From assembly GCA_003481775.1 (NCBI GenBank), contig QULU01000014.1, positions 35,103-99,102 of the forward strand: a stretch of DNA of 64,000 nt, written 5' to 3'. The notes below the pieces were generated by a model. That model had not been told where the DNA came from, made no database searches, and saw nothing but the letters and a program-made list of their open reading frames with translations. The first letter of the stretch is position 1. The number at the start of each line of letters is the position of its first letter. Positions 34,432-43,043 of the stretch are shown one piece after another. Made by a program: the position numbers and the translations under genes. Source of the stretch: Clostridiaceae bacterium OM02-2AC. GTDB lineage: Bacteria > Bacillota_I > Bacilli_A > Erysipelotrichales > Erysipelotrichaceae.

Positions 34432-35369
34432 CGTACATCATCTCTTTCGTGAATTAGGTTTAGGAAAACATCTTCCAGATTTGGCAGCTTTTGATAAAAT
34501 TTCTGGATTTTGATATCACTGGAAGAAAAAATCTGAAAAAGCTTAAAGAGTGCTTCGGCACTGCCGTCCGTATATATAATCAGCTTATGCTCCTCCACTA
34601 CCGGCTTCGTCGTATAGTCCGCTGTATATGCCATGGCTGTCTCCAGCATATTGCTGTCGGGAAATTCAAATTCGACGATGCCCTGCGGCAGCAGCTTTTT
34701 TAATTCCGCAGGAGTACCCTCTGTAAGGATTCTTCCCTGATCCAGAATGGCGATATGATCTGCCAGCTGCTCCGCTTCCTCCAGATACTGCGTGGTAAGG
34801 AAAATAGTGATTCCCATGGAATTCAGCTGCTTTATGATGCTCCACATACTGTGACGGCTCTGTGGATCTAAGCCTGTGGTCGGCTCATCCAGAAAAATAA
34901 TCTGCGGATTCCCGACAAGGCTCATAGCGATGTCCAGCTTTCTGCGCATACCACCGGAATAGGTGCCCACCATGCGGTTGGCAGCTTCTGTAAGAGAGAA
35001 ATACTCCAGCAGCTCCTTTGCCTTTTGCTTTGGTGTCTTCAGATGATTCAGCTTTCCGATCATCACGAGATTTTCATAACCACTCAGCTTTTCATCCACG
35101 CTGGCAAACTGCCCGGTGAGACTGATCAGCTTCCGAACGGCGTCTCCCTCAGCAGCGACAGAGTGAGCGCATACGGATACTTCACCGCTATCAAAGGCCG
35201 CAAGTGTTGTCAGTATCTTAATCGTCGTTGTCTTTCCGGCTCCATTGGAACCGAGCAGACAGTAAATAGAGCCCTTTTCTATTTCTATGTTCACATCCTT
35301 TAATACCTCTGTATGACCATAGCGTTTGGTTAATCTGTGTACAGAAACAGCGAGATCTTGTGTCTTCAT
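34428..35369 (-). CDS. ABC-2 exporter ATPase, DrrA-like
   Basis: A 313-residue ATPase. Walker A GSNGAGKTT, signature TYSGGMRRKLD, Walker B QIIFLDEPTTGLDPQSR and switch region FLTTQYLEEAEQLAD mark the DrrA/daunorubicin-resistance subfamily. An extra 90-residue C-terminal domain is typical. GGAG precedes the ATG. A palindromic TetR-type operator lies 20 bases upstream. Confidence 0.93.
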   Translation of the reverse strand: MKTQDLAVSVHRLTKRYGHTEVLKDVNIEIEKGSIYCLLGSNGAGKTTTIKILTTLAAFDSGEVSVCAHSVAAEGDAVRKLISLTGQFASVDEKLSGYENLVMIGKLNHLKTPKQKAKELLEYFSLTEAANRMVGTYSGGMRRKLDIAMSLVGNPQIIFLDEPTTGLDPQSRHSMWSIIKQLNSMGITIFLTTQYLEEAEQLADHIAILDQGRILTEGTPAELKKLLPQGIVEFEFPDSNMLETAMAYTADYTTKPVVEEHKLIIYTDGSAEALFKLFQIFSSSDIKIQKFYQKLPNLEDVFLNLIHERDDVR

Positions 35370-35389
35370 GTTCTATTCTCCTTTTTTAT

Positions 35390-35406
35390 ATACATTCAGA
35401 ATGTAT
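35390..35406. promoter_or_regulatory. Candidate TetR operator before the exporter genes
   Basis: ATACATTCAGAATGTAT is a perfect 17-base palindrome between the tetR stop and the exporter start. It shares the ATACA/TGTAT ends with the larger palindrome in the tetR promoter. Confidence 0.65.
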
Positions 35407-35439
35407 GTATTCTGGTAAAATAAAATTGCATATGCAATC

Positions 35440-36087
35440 TTATTTCGTAGGAATGCTTTGGACGATCGTCTGAGCGTGCTGAAGAATTTCGTCATCGATG
35501 AGGTAGATTCCCATACTGTCCAGCAGGTGCTTGGTGAGCAACAGGCGTTCCAGCAGCTCTTCCTGCGTACAGGGAACGATGGAGGGAATGAACCACACAC
35601 TGGTTATCATTACAAATAGACTGGCCAGTGCCTTGGGATATTTGATATCCGGAATGGAGCCGTCCTGAATGCCCTCCAGAAACAGCTCTTCAAAAAACGG
35701 TGTGACGATCCGCAGATTGCTTTCCATATAATCCGCAAGAATCTTCGGATTCTTCAGCAGCGGAACAGACATCTGATTCAAATCGAGCTGATCCTGATTT
35801 TGCGCCTGCATTTTAATGAGCTTCTTCAGCTTTTCAAGACCACTTAACTCCTTGTCCTTACGAACTTCCTCAAATGGATTATGCTCCAGAAACATGCGGT
35901 CACTCAGCGCATCCAGCACTTCCTCCTTGGATTTGAAATGGTGGTAGAAAGCACCGCGGGTAAGTCCTCCCAGCTCTCTAACAATATCCAAAATGGTTGT
36001 TTCCTCATATCCTTTTTCCAGAAACAGCTTCATGGATACATCCAGTATTTTCTGAACCGTCTCCTCCGGATACTTATTGCGCGGCAT
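35440..36087 (-). CDS. TetR-family repressor of the exporter operon
   Basis: A 215-residue regulator. The N-terminal HTH reads ILDVSMKLFLEKGYEETTI, then GLTRGAFYHHFKSKEE, both TetR hallmarks. The ATG at 36087 begins MPRNKYPEE; a longer frame starts inside the operator. The ligand-binding domain has no recognisable specificity. It probably represses itself and the ABC-2 exporter through two palindromes, releasing them when the exported compound binds. Confidence 0.92.
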   Translation of the reverse strand: MPRNKYPEETVQKILDVSMKLFLEKGYEETTILDIVRELGGLTRGAFYHHFKSKEEVLDALSDRMFLEHNPFEEVRKDKELSGLEKLKKLIKMQAQNQDQLDLNQMSVPLLKNPKILADYMESNLRIVTPFFEELFLEGIQDGSIPDIKYPKALASLFVMITSVWFIPSIVPCTQEELLERLLLTKHLLDSMGIYLIDDEILQHAQTIVQSIPTK

Positions 36088-36127
36088 TGTATCACTCCTT
36101 AATACATACATTGTGTATCTATAATTT

Positions 36128-36151
36128 AACATACACAGTGTATGTTGTCAA
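36128..36151 (-). promoter_or_regulatory. tetR promoter with operator in the spacer
   Basis: On the minus strand TTGACA (36146-36151 complement), 17 bases, then TAAATT. The spacer is filled by the perfect palindrome AACATACACAGTGTATGTT (36128-36146). Binding there would block RNA polymerase, so autorepression is likely. Confidence 0.75.
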
Positions 36152-36227
36152 TGCATATCCTGTCTTTTGTTTGCCTGCGTATAATTCAAAACGATAAGGA
36201 ACTGTGTGCAAACGGTGCTTTACAACA

Positions 36228-36252
36228 AAAACCGATCAGACTGACCGGTTTT
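36228..36252 (-). terminator. Terminator after regulator 3
   Basis: AAACCGATCAG and CTGACCGGTTT pair with one mismatch around a tiny loop. On the minus strand the stem is followed by a T-run. It ends the transcript of the regulator gene at 36278-38665. Confidence 0.75.
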
Positions 36253-36277
36253 CTGCATTGTATATAATATGAGGGAT

Positions 36278-38665
36278 CTATAACCTCTGTTCCAGCTGTC
36301 CCTGAATCTCCATCTGATAATTACGTATCACATCGCACAAAACGGCGATTTCCTCCTGTGAAATGGAAAGGGTCATAAAATCCCGGATTTTCAACAAATT
36401 CGTTTTCATGATATGAAACAGCTCGGTATGCTCCATCATAAAGCTTTCCAAAAGATTGTAGCGAATTTTCTGCTTCTTCACACAGCAGTCTAGCATACAG
36501 GTACCATGGAACAGAAACTGTATAATAATATGATTGGAAAGCGGCAGATTGCATTCTGTGCAGATATTGAGCAGTACGCGATACAGGGCTTCATTGGATT
36601 TCGCAATATTGATGGTGGGGAAAGTTGCCTGAAAGCGCTGAAAGATGTCACTGCTCTGTCGCTCGTTTTTAAAGGTCAGGCTTTTGTCATTCAAGAATGT
36701 CTTGATTTTTTTCTTTCGATTCACCACATCGCTGAGCAGTGCCAGTAAATGCATGGTTTTCTGTGAAACTACCTCACTTGTCTCATAAAGCAGCGGCAGG
36801 GATACCGGATACAAAGAGAAGGACGGGATGTTCAAAGAGGAGATGATGGACTTGTCCAGCGTTGTCAAGGGCGGCTTATCACCGACAATCAAAACACCCT
36901 TGCCGATATCAATATATTTGATCAGCTTGTAGATTTTATCGGTAAACTCGTGAAAGTCATGTGTCTGATAATAGAGATTATAATCAAAGGAAAAGAAACA
37001 GCGGCTTCCCAGAATCTGATTCAGATGCTGGGCATAATTTTCCGCAAGACGCTCTCCGTGACAGACAATCAGTGTCATGATGGTATTCTGACTGATGGAT
37101 TTCAATGCATAATAGATAAAATTGCGGATATAGCTTTTATATACCTTCAGAAGGCTGATATTGAACTTGTTTTCCACTGTGCTGATCACATTGTCACTCA
37201 GCTCCTGAGAGTATGCGGTCTCCTTATAATCCAGATGCTCCAGCTGAAACTGATAGGCAAAGGTATTATCCAGCATGTGCTGAATCTGGATATACAGCTT
37301 GCTTAAAATCTGACGGTCATTCTTTAGCTTGGTTTTGGTGAACAGCGGTGTGAGTGCCTGATAGACCTTGGATTGCATTTCTATGGAGGAGGAATCCAGA
37401 AGCTTTGTCCGTGTCATCAGGACATCCTCTTTTGCCTTTTCGATAATATTTTTCAGCTTTGCGGTTATGACAATGCTTGCATTGAGCTGTGTCTGTAACA
37501 GATTTTCCAGTGTTTCACATGGCTGATCCGGATAAATATCGATGATTTCCGGAAGCAGCTGCGTCACCGTGATGCGGATATGATCCTCGAGGGAATTGTC
37601 TGCACTCTTGTTTTGAATCACATTCTTGGATATGTTTTCATGTGTGATGACAATCGGCTCGTGGTTGGTAATGACACTGGAATATAGGTTGTTGGATAGG
37701 GAATAGACAATTTCATTGCGAAGCTGAAACAGGTTATAGGTATAATCTGCGCTGAGAAAGGAAGCGATGGCATTTCCTGTTACCTTAATGCGGCAGTTCA
37801 GATTTACTGCCTCCTCCTGCAGAAAGGTCAGTACCAGCTCAATCATTTCCTTGGTGGTGCGCTCCTTCAGATTCGGATATTGCGCGATGTAGGGGGTAAG
37901 CTGTGAGAAATAGGAAAAGTTTTCCACACCCTTATCTACCAGAAAAATCATGATGGGAACCGGCTTGCCTTCATTTGTGCACAAATTGTTGAGATCATTC
38001 CAGAAGCGGTAAATATCACTCTCCTGAAACTGCGTGAAAATTTCCATGATAACCATGGAGATGCTGCGGTCAAGAAATAGCTGGCGCAGGCTTACAAGGC
38101 TTTCGGTAATCGAACGGTAATCAAAGGTGAAGCTTCTGCTTTTCTTTGGAATCCGTTTATTTTTGACAGCCAGCTCAAACAGCTTCTTGCAGAAGTATTT
38201 CTTACCGGAGCCTTTTTCCCCCTGCAGGGCAATGAGCAGCGGCTTGTTCTGGTTATAAAAGATCGCAGGGGTGATTTTACTGATTACGGGCGTCAGCGCT
38301 TCCTCATACCCGTTTCCGATGATATCCATTCCCTTTTTATAAAAGCTAGCGTCGCTTGCATCATAAACAAACAGGTTTTTCAGGCTATCCTTGCTGGGGA
38401 TGACCTGCGGTATATGAGTGAAATGGTATTCACTCACGATGACATCCTTGGATAGATAAAGCGTCGGTCTGCCCTCTACTTTGATTAGGAGAAGGTCATT
38501 GAACAGCTGATTCAGTATTCTGGAAACATTGGAACGATCCAGCTTCAGATCCAGTGCGATGTCAAACGCATTGCAGCGCTCAAAGCTGAACGATTTATCC
38601 GCCAGACTTTCACTGGTATATTCCCTGACCAGGTTCATAATGGAATCGCGTCTTGTTTTTGCCAT
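36278..38665 (-). CDS. LevR-like PRD regulator with degenerate AAA+ domain, divergent from the 39.0 kb operon
   Basis: A 795-residue regulator from the second ATG, which has AGGAGGG ten bases upstream. The N-terminal HTH (DLKLDRSNVSRILNQL) nearly matches regulator 2. The AAA-like domain keeps Walker A GEKGSGKK (149-156) but has no GAFTGA motif, and Walker B is replaced by SMVIMEIF. PRD and EIIA-like domains follow. It therefore cannot be a standard sigma-54 activator. It sits back-to-back with a sigma-70 promoter that carries a palindrome and a cre site. Confidence 0.86.
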   Translation of the reverse strand: MAKTRRDSIMNLVREYTSESLADKSFSFERCNAFDIALDLKLDRSNVSRILNQLFNDLLLIKVEGRPTLYLSKDVIVSEYHFTHIPQVIPSKDSLKNLFVYDASDASFYKKGMDIIGNGYEEALTPVISKITPAIFYNQNKPLLIALQGEKGSGKKYFCKKLFELAVKNKRIPKKSRSFTFDYRSITESLVSLRQLFLDRSISMVIMEIFTQFQESDIYRFWNDLNNLCTNEGKPVPIMIFLVDKGVENFSYFSQLTPYIAQYPNLKERTTKEMIELVLTFLQEEAVNLNCRIKVTGNAIASFLSADYTYNLFQLRNEIVYSLSNNLYSSVITNHEPIVITHENISKNVIQNKSADNSLEDHIRITVTQLLPEIIDIYPDQPCETLENLLQTQLNASIVITAKLKNIIEKAKEDVLMTRTKLLDSSSIEMQSKVYQALTPLFTKTKLKNDRQILSKLYIQIQHMLDNTFAYQFQLEHLDYKETAYSQELSDNVISTVENKFNISLLKVYKSYIRNFIYYALKSISQNTIMTLIVCHGERLAENYAQHLNQILGSRCFFSFDYNLYYQTHDFHEFTDKIYKLIKYIDIGKGVLIVGDKPPLTTLDKSIISSLNIPSFSLYPVSLPLLYETSEVVSQKTMHLLALLSDVVNRKKKIKTFLNDKSLTFKNERQSSDIFQRFQATFPTINIAKSNEALYRVLLNICTECNLPLSNHIIIQFLFHGTCMLDCCVKKQKIRYNLLESFMMEHTELFHIMKTNLLKIRDFMTLSISQEEIAVLCDVIRNYQMEIQGQLEQRL

Positions 38666-38838
38666 ATATACCATTCCCTCCTATTTTTTAGTGTTATATT
38701 TATGCTGATAAATAACACACAAGGTAAAAAAATATTAACATAATTTGGATAAAAAGTACATACTGGATAATATTTCGGACAATATGTAAATGTTTTCAAC
38801 TATAAAAGGGATGTCCTGTACAAAGGATTGCTTTTTGC

Positions 38839-38850
38839 TGTGACACACTA
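38839..38850. promoter_or_regulatory. Candidate operator TGTGACACACTA upstream of the 39.0 kb operon
   Basis: The core TGTG-A-CACA palindrome lies 18 bases before the -35 element. The same motif at the same distance precedes the operon at 46.5 kb. It is the likely binding site of regulator 3. Confidence 0.65.
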
Positions 38851-38867
38851 CTACTTTTCGTGTCAAT

Positions 38868-38895
38868 TTGACACTGTAATCGTTTTCAATATGAT
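38868..38895 (+). promoter_or_regulatory. Sigma-70 promoter with cre site in the spacer (39.0 kb operon)
   Basis: TTGACA (38868-38873), 16 bases, TATGAT (38890-38895). TGTAATCGTTTTCA (38875-38888) in the spacer matches cre with one deviation. CcpA bound here would exclude RNA polymerase. Confidence 0.82.
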
Positions 38896-39002
38896 AGTAG
38901 GTGACAGCGGAATATGCGGATATAAAAAAAGCTGCAGGGAGGTGAAGCAGACAGCAACGCATGTTTGATACATAGTTATGAACTGAAAAAGAAAGGAGAA
39001 CT

Positions 39003-40058
39003 ATGAAAAAAGCAAAAGCATGGGTAATAGAGGGAAAAGATGAAGTAGCTGTACGCAAGCTGGATATCGTACGGCCCGGGGATTATGAGGTATTGTTTAA
39101 AACAGAGGTATGCTCTTTGTGTACCGTTGATCGAAGAACCTACAAGGGAACCAGAAACTACGGCTATCCGTTTCTCGGGGGACATGAGTGCAGTGGGACA
39201 ATCATAGAAATTGGCAGAGGAGTTGTCAATGTAAAGCCGCAAGATAAGGCGATTTTTACCTCCGGATACTGCAATCAGTGTGAGCTGGACCGTTCCGGAA
39301 GAGGTACGCAGTGCAATCGTAAAAAAGAAATGCCAAAGCGTGCACAGCTGGACGGAAACATTCTGGGGGGAGGCTTATGTGAATATCTGGTGATACCGGC
39401 GTGGCAGATTATCCGTATGAGTGATGATGTGGATATGCGTCATGCGGCACTTACGGAGCCTCTTGCATGCTGTATTCACAGTATTCGCAAGGCGAGAATC
39501 AAATTCGGTGATACAATCGTCATTATCGGTATGGGCATCATGGGCTATTTTCATCTGAAGCTGGCACAGATGAGCGGTGCTCGTATCATCGTCAGTGAGA
39601 CAGATGAAAAAAAACGCGAAACTGCCCTGCGGGAGGGGGCTGCCTATGCCCTTGATCCTACGCAGTGTGATGTTGGTGAAGCAGTGAAGAGGCTCACGGA
39701 TGGCTTGGGGGCAGATGCGGTAATCAATACGATTCCTTTCAAGGAGGTGTGGCAGCAGGCCATTGATATGCTGGCGCCTTATGGCAGACTGATTGCCTAC
39801 AGCTCACAGAACAGCGCTGAGTTGATCGGTGTGGATTTTGGAAAGGTACATAGCCGTGAAATAGAATTTATCGGAACGCTGAATCCGACGATTGAAGATA
39901 ATCAGATGGCGGTCAAGCTGATCAGCTATCATATGATCGATATGGAAAAGGTAATTGATCGGGAATTTAGCTTTGCGCAGGGAAAAGAGGCCTTTGACTA
40001 TGCGTGCAAGCCCGGCGTTTATCGCGTTATGATCAATTACGGAAAGGAAGAGAACTGA
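39003..40058 (+). CDS. Zinc-type medium-chain alcohol dehydrogenase (sorbitol-dehydrogenase-like)
   Basis: NAD(P)-dependent oxidoreductase of 351 residues. Catalytic zinc ligands are visible as Cys in VCSLCTVDRRTYKG and His-Glu in GGHECSG. The structural zinc lobe is reduced (YCNQCELDRSGRGTQC). The cofactor motif is GMGIMGYFHLKLA. First gene of a six-gene operon whose members are all catabolic enzymes. It probably oxidises a polyol or sugar-acid hydroxyl; the substrate is unknown. Confidence 0.87.
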   Translation: MKKAKAWVIEGKDEVAVRKLDIVRPGDYEVLFKTEVCSLCTVDRRTYKGTRNYGYPFLGGHECSGTIIEIGRGVVNVKPQDKAIFTSGYCNQCELDRSGRGTQCNRKKEMPKRAQLDGNILGGGLCEYLVIPAWQIIRMSDDVDMRHAALTEPLACCIHSIRKARIKFGDTIVIIGMGIMGYFHLKLAQMSGARIIVSETDEKKRETALREGAAYALDPTQCDVGEAVKRLTDGLGADAVINTIPFKEVWQQAIDMLAPYGRLIAYSSQNSAELIGVDFGKVHSREIEFIGTLNPTIEDNQMAVKLISYHMIDMEKVIDREFSFAQGKEAFDYACKPGVYRVMINYGKEEN

Positions 40059-40059
40059 T

Positions 40060-40887
40060 ATGCTGGTAACATTAACGGAAATCCTAACAAAGGCAAAGCA
40101 GGAAAATTATGCGGTACCTGCCTGCAACATTGATAATGAGCATAATCTGCGCGCCGCAATCGAGGCCGCGGAAGAAATGAATTCCAGTATTATCCTGAAT
40201 ACGACACCGGTTGCGAATCCTGATCTGGTGAGCTTTGGACATCTGGCAACAGATCTTGCCAGACGTTCCTGTGTAAAGGTTGCACTGAATCTGGATCACG
40301 GAAAGAGCTTTGAGGATTGTCTGCTCGGTATCCGTGCAGGCTACACCTCCATCATGATTGACCGCTCCCTTCTGCCCTTTGAGGAGAATGTCAGGGAGGT
40401 TAAGGAAATGGTACGCATCTGTCATGCGCTGGGAATCAGTGTGGAGGCAGAGCTTGGCCATGTAGGGGTCGGAGAGCAGTATCATACGGATGGTCATCAG
40501 GCGTTTACCCGTGTAGAGGAGGCTGTAGCGTTTGTAGAACAGACAGGCGTCGATGCGCTAGCTGTCGCAATCGGTACGGCACACGGTGTATACAAAGGAA
40601 AGCCAGAGCTGCATTTTGATCTTCTGCAGGAGTTGAAGGAGGCACTTAAAATACCGCTGGTTCTTCATGGCGGCAGCGGCACCGGAGATGAAAATCTGGC
40701 ACGCTGTGCAAAAGAGGGAATCAATAAAATCAATCTGTCCAATGATTTGAAACGCAGTGCGATTGAAAATCTGATCAAGGAGGATTTGAGCGGTAATGCC
40801 GTATATCAGCTCTATCCGCTGCTTGCACAGGGCTTTAAAAATAAAATCAAGCACTATATCCGACTGTTTGGCTGTGAGGGCAGGTAG
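40060..40887 (+). CDS. Class II ketose-bisphosphate aldolase (GatY/KbaY/Fba family)
   Basis: Zinc-dependent aldolase, 275 residues, one base after the preceding stop. Zinc and phosphate landmarks are visible: VALNLDHGKSFEDC, VEAELGHVGVGE, AVAIGTAHGVYKG, VLHGGSGTGDENL and KINLSNDLK. The length matches tagatose-bisphosphate aldolases more than classic Fba. It would split a ketose-1-phosphate or bisphosphate made by this operon. Confidence 0.88.
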   Translation: MLVTLTEILTKAKQENYAVPACNIDNEHNLRAAIEAAEEMNSSIILNTTPVANPDLVSFGHLATDLARRSCVKVALNLDHGKSFEDCLLGIRAGYTSIMIDRSLLPFEENVREVKEMVRICHALGISVEAELGHVGVGEQYHTDGHQAFTRVEEAVAFVEQTGVDALAVAIGTAHGVYKGKPELHFDLLQELKEALKIPLVLHGGSGTGDENLARCAKEGINKINLSNDLKRSAIENLIKEDLSGNAVYQLYPLLAQGFKNKIKHYIRLFGCEGR

Positions 40888-41233
40888 TATAGGACATGCA
40901 CCAGTGAAGGAAATCACACGGTGTGAGAACAGAAGCTATAGAAGGGAAGCGTGGTGCAGTCACATAGCCTACGGTATCAATATCGCGTATATCCTGAAAG
41001 CATATAGCGTGCATTTGATGGTATGCGTAATCTGACTGCATCAGGACGGCTATGCATAAGAAAGGCTTGAAACACGATAATAAAAAGCACGGCATGGAGA
41101 CGATTTGAGCGTCTATGATGAATATGCGGATGTACACGGACATGAATGTTGAATTGCATATTGAAAGGCTTGTAAAGGAACGTTCAGAAATACATAGACA
41201 GATAAAGAAGTATGTGAGAGGAGGAGATTGCTT
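40888..41233. other. Intergenic gap inside the 39.0 kb operon
   Basis: No gene. A nested inverted repeat is present: GCACCA (about 40898) pairs with TGGTGC (about 40952), enclosing the perfect palindrome TCACACGGTGTGA (40914-40926). Further downstream, complementary ATAGC/GCTAT and TCCTGA/TCAGGA arms suggest more folding. GAGGAG at 41221-41226 is the next gene's ribosome site. Confidence 0.4.
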
Positions 41234-42157
41234 ATGAAGCTATTGGTGACATCAAAGTCTTTTGGTAAGCTGCGTGATGAGCCGATTCGCCGATTAAAGG
41301 AAGCAGGCTTTACGGTGTTTTTAAATGAGAAGGGCAGACTGCTCAGCGAAGAGGAAATGGTGGAGGCCATTCAGGGAATGGACGCTGTTATTTTGGGGAC
41401 GGAGGTTTTTAACCGCAATGTGATCGACCATGCGGATAATCTGAAAATCGTGTCGCGATACGGTGTGGGGCTGGATAAAATCGATGTGGACTATCTGGAG
41501 GAAAAGGGGATTGCATTGCGAATTGCACGCTTTGCGAATACCAATTCCGTTGCGGATCACACAGTGGGGCTCATGCTATCACTCTGTCACAATATCACAC
41601 GCAGCGATGCCAATATCCGTGCTCATGTGTGGAAAAAGCCGGTTGCGAAGGATTTGTACCAAAGTACGGTTGGTATACTGGGACTGGGAGCCATTGGCAA
41701 GGCAGTTGCACGAAGATTAAAGGGCTTTGATTGTAAAATACTTGCGTTTGACAGTGTTTATGACGAAGAATTTGTGAAGGAATACGGCATACAAAAGGCA
41801 GCTGTGGATGAAATCTTAAGAACTGCTGATTTCCTGACGCTGCATCTTCCCGCACTTCCGGAGTTCTCTCCGCTATTGGATGCGGAAGCCTTTTTAAAGC
41901 TGAAGAAGGATGCAGTCATCATCAATACGGCCCGGGCAAAGCTGATTGATCAAAATGCTTTGTATGAGGCATTGAAAAACGGACAGCTTTATGGCTATGG
42001 AAGTGATGTACATTTCATGGAGCCCGGCTTTGACGAAGAACTGATCGCCAGTGAGAAAACTGTACTGACACCACACATCGCCGCTAGCAGCGCTGGTGCA
42101 ATTCAGCGCATGTCGGATATCGCTGTCGAGAATGTGCTGGAATATTTCGGATCGTAG
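41234..42157 (+). CDS. D-isomer-specific 2-hydroxyacid dehydrogenase (SerA-like), 39.0 kb operon
   Basis: A 307-residue NAD-dependent enzyme, close to the one at 28272. Rossmann motif GILGLGAIGKAVARRL; catalytic Arg in NTARAKLIDQ; Glu in SDVHFMEPG; His in LTPHIAAS. The ATG at 41234 has GAGGAG seven bases upstream. It lies between an aldolase and an RraA-like protein, so it likely handles a hydroxy-keto acid of the same route. Confidence 0.86.
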   Translation: MKLLVTSKSFGKLRDEPIRRLKEAGFTVFLNEKGRLLSEEEMVEAIQGMDAVILGTEVFNRNVIDHADNLKIVSRYGVGLDKIDVDYLEEKGIALRIARFANTNSVADHTVGLMLSLCHNITRSDANIRAHVWKKPVAKDLYQSTVGILGLGAIGKAVARRLKGFDCKILAFDSVYDEEFVKEYGIQKAAVDEILRTADFLTLHLPALPEFSPLLDAEAFLKLKKDAVIINTARAKLIDQNALYEALKNGQLYGYGSDVHFMEPGFDEELIASEKTVLTPHIAASSAGAIQRMSDIAVENVLEYFGS

Positions 42158-42332
42158 AAAACGAAGAGGACAGCACGCGTTCATGCATAATAAAAAGTAT
42201 GTACTGCCTGGCGGATGTTACTACTGTATAAGCGAGCAGAATGTGCTCGTCAGGGCATGAACCGCGCGTGGTGCAGCGCTCGAAAACGAAGAGCTATCTT
42301 GGGACTGCATAAGAGAAGGAGAGAAGAGGGCT
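42158..42332. repeat. Nested inverted-repeat element before the RraA-like gene
   Basis: GCGTTCATG (42177-42185) pairs with CATGAACcGCG (42256-42266, one bulge). Inside, CGAGCA (42233-42238) pairs with TGCTCG (42244-42249), and GCCTG can pair with CAGGGC around it. A 12-base direct repeat GAAAACGAAGAG flanks the element near 42157 and 42282. Confidence 0.6.
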
Positions 42333-43040
42333 ATGAAGATTGATGAAAAGCTGGAAAAGCTGAAGCAGTTTGATACACCGTCCATCACGAATGTGGTGGC
42401 AACCTATCCGGATAAGGAATACTGTCTGGGGCTTTATCATCCATGGCAGGGGAAATGGTATACGGATGAACGTGCAAGGGTTATGTATCCAGAGCTGGGA
42501 AGAACCGTGGGGTATGCGATTACCTGTACGTATGGTCTACCAGATTCCAATTACAACCGATTGAAATTCGGTGATGTACTAAAGGCTGTGGCTGCGGTGG
42601 GAAAACCGGTGGTACTGATTGTGAAGCAGGATATGCCGGAGGAAATCAAATGCCGCAACGGACTGCTTGGCGGAAACATGATGACGGCACTGCGCTCTGC
42701 CGGCTGTGTCGGTGTGATCAGTGACGGTCCCAGCAGGGATGTGGATGAGATACGGCCTTTGCAAATGCAGTATGTATTAAGCGGAGTAACAGCGGGACAT
42801 GGAAAATGGGCGGTGCAGTCCATCAATACCGGAGTAGAGGTTTTCGGTATGCAGGTATGTCCCGGCGAAATCATTCATATGGATGAAAACGGTGCTGTGA
42901 AGTTTCCGGCAGCTGCCATCGATCAGGTGATTGAGAAGGCGACGTACCTTCAGCAATTTGAAGAAAACAGACAACGGAGGATGAGGGAAACCGATGATGT
43001 AGAGGAACTGATTAAAATCATGTCCGGTTTCTATGATTAG
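42333..43040 (+). CDS. RraA-like/HMG-aldolase-fold protein
   Basis: A 235-residue protein of the RraA/4-hydroxy-4-methyl-2-oxoglutarate aldolase family. The active-site loop GGNMMTALRSAGCVGVISDG followed by SRDVDEI fits the metal- and substrate-binding Arg-Asp motif. Members act as divalent-metal aldolases or decarboxylases on oxo-acids, and some are non-catalytic RNase E regulators. In this operon an oxo-acid lyase is the sensible role (inference). It is longer than RraA (about 160), with extra N- and C-terminal segments. Confidence 0.8.
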   Translation: MKIDEKLEKLKQFDTPSITNVVATYPDKEYCLGLYHPWQGKWYTDERARVMYPELGRTVGYAITCTYGLPDSNYNRLKFGDVLKAVAAVGKPVVLIVKQDMPEEIKCRNGLLGGNMMTALRSAGCVGVISDGPSRDVDEIRPLQMQYVLSGVTAGHGKWAVQSINTGVEVFGMQVCPGEIIHMDENGAVKFPAAAIDQVIEKATYLQQFEENRQRRMRETDDVEELIKIMSGFYD

Positions 43041-43043
43041 CCT

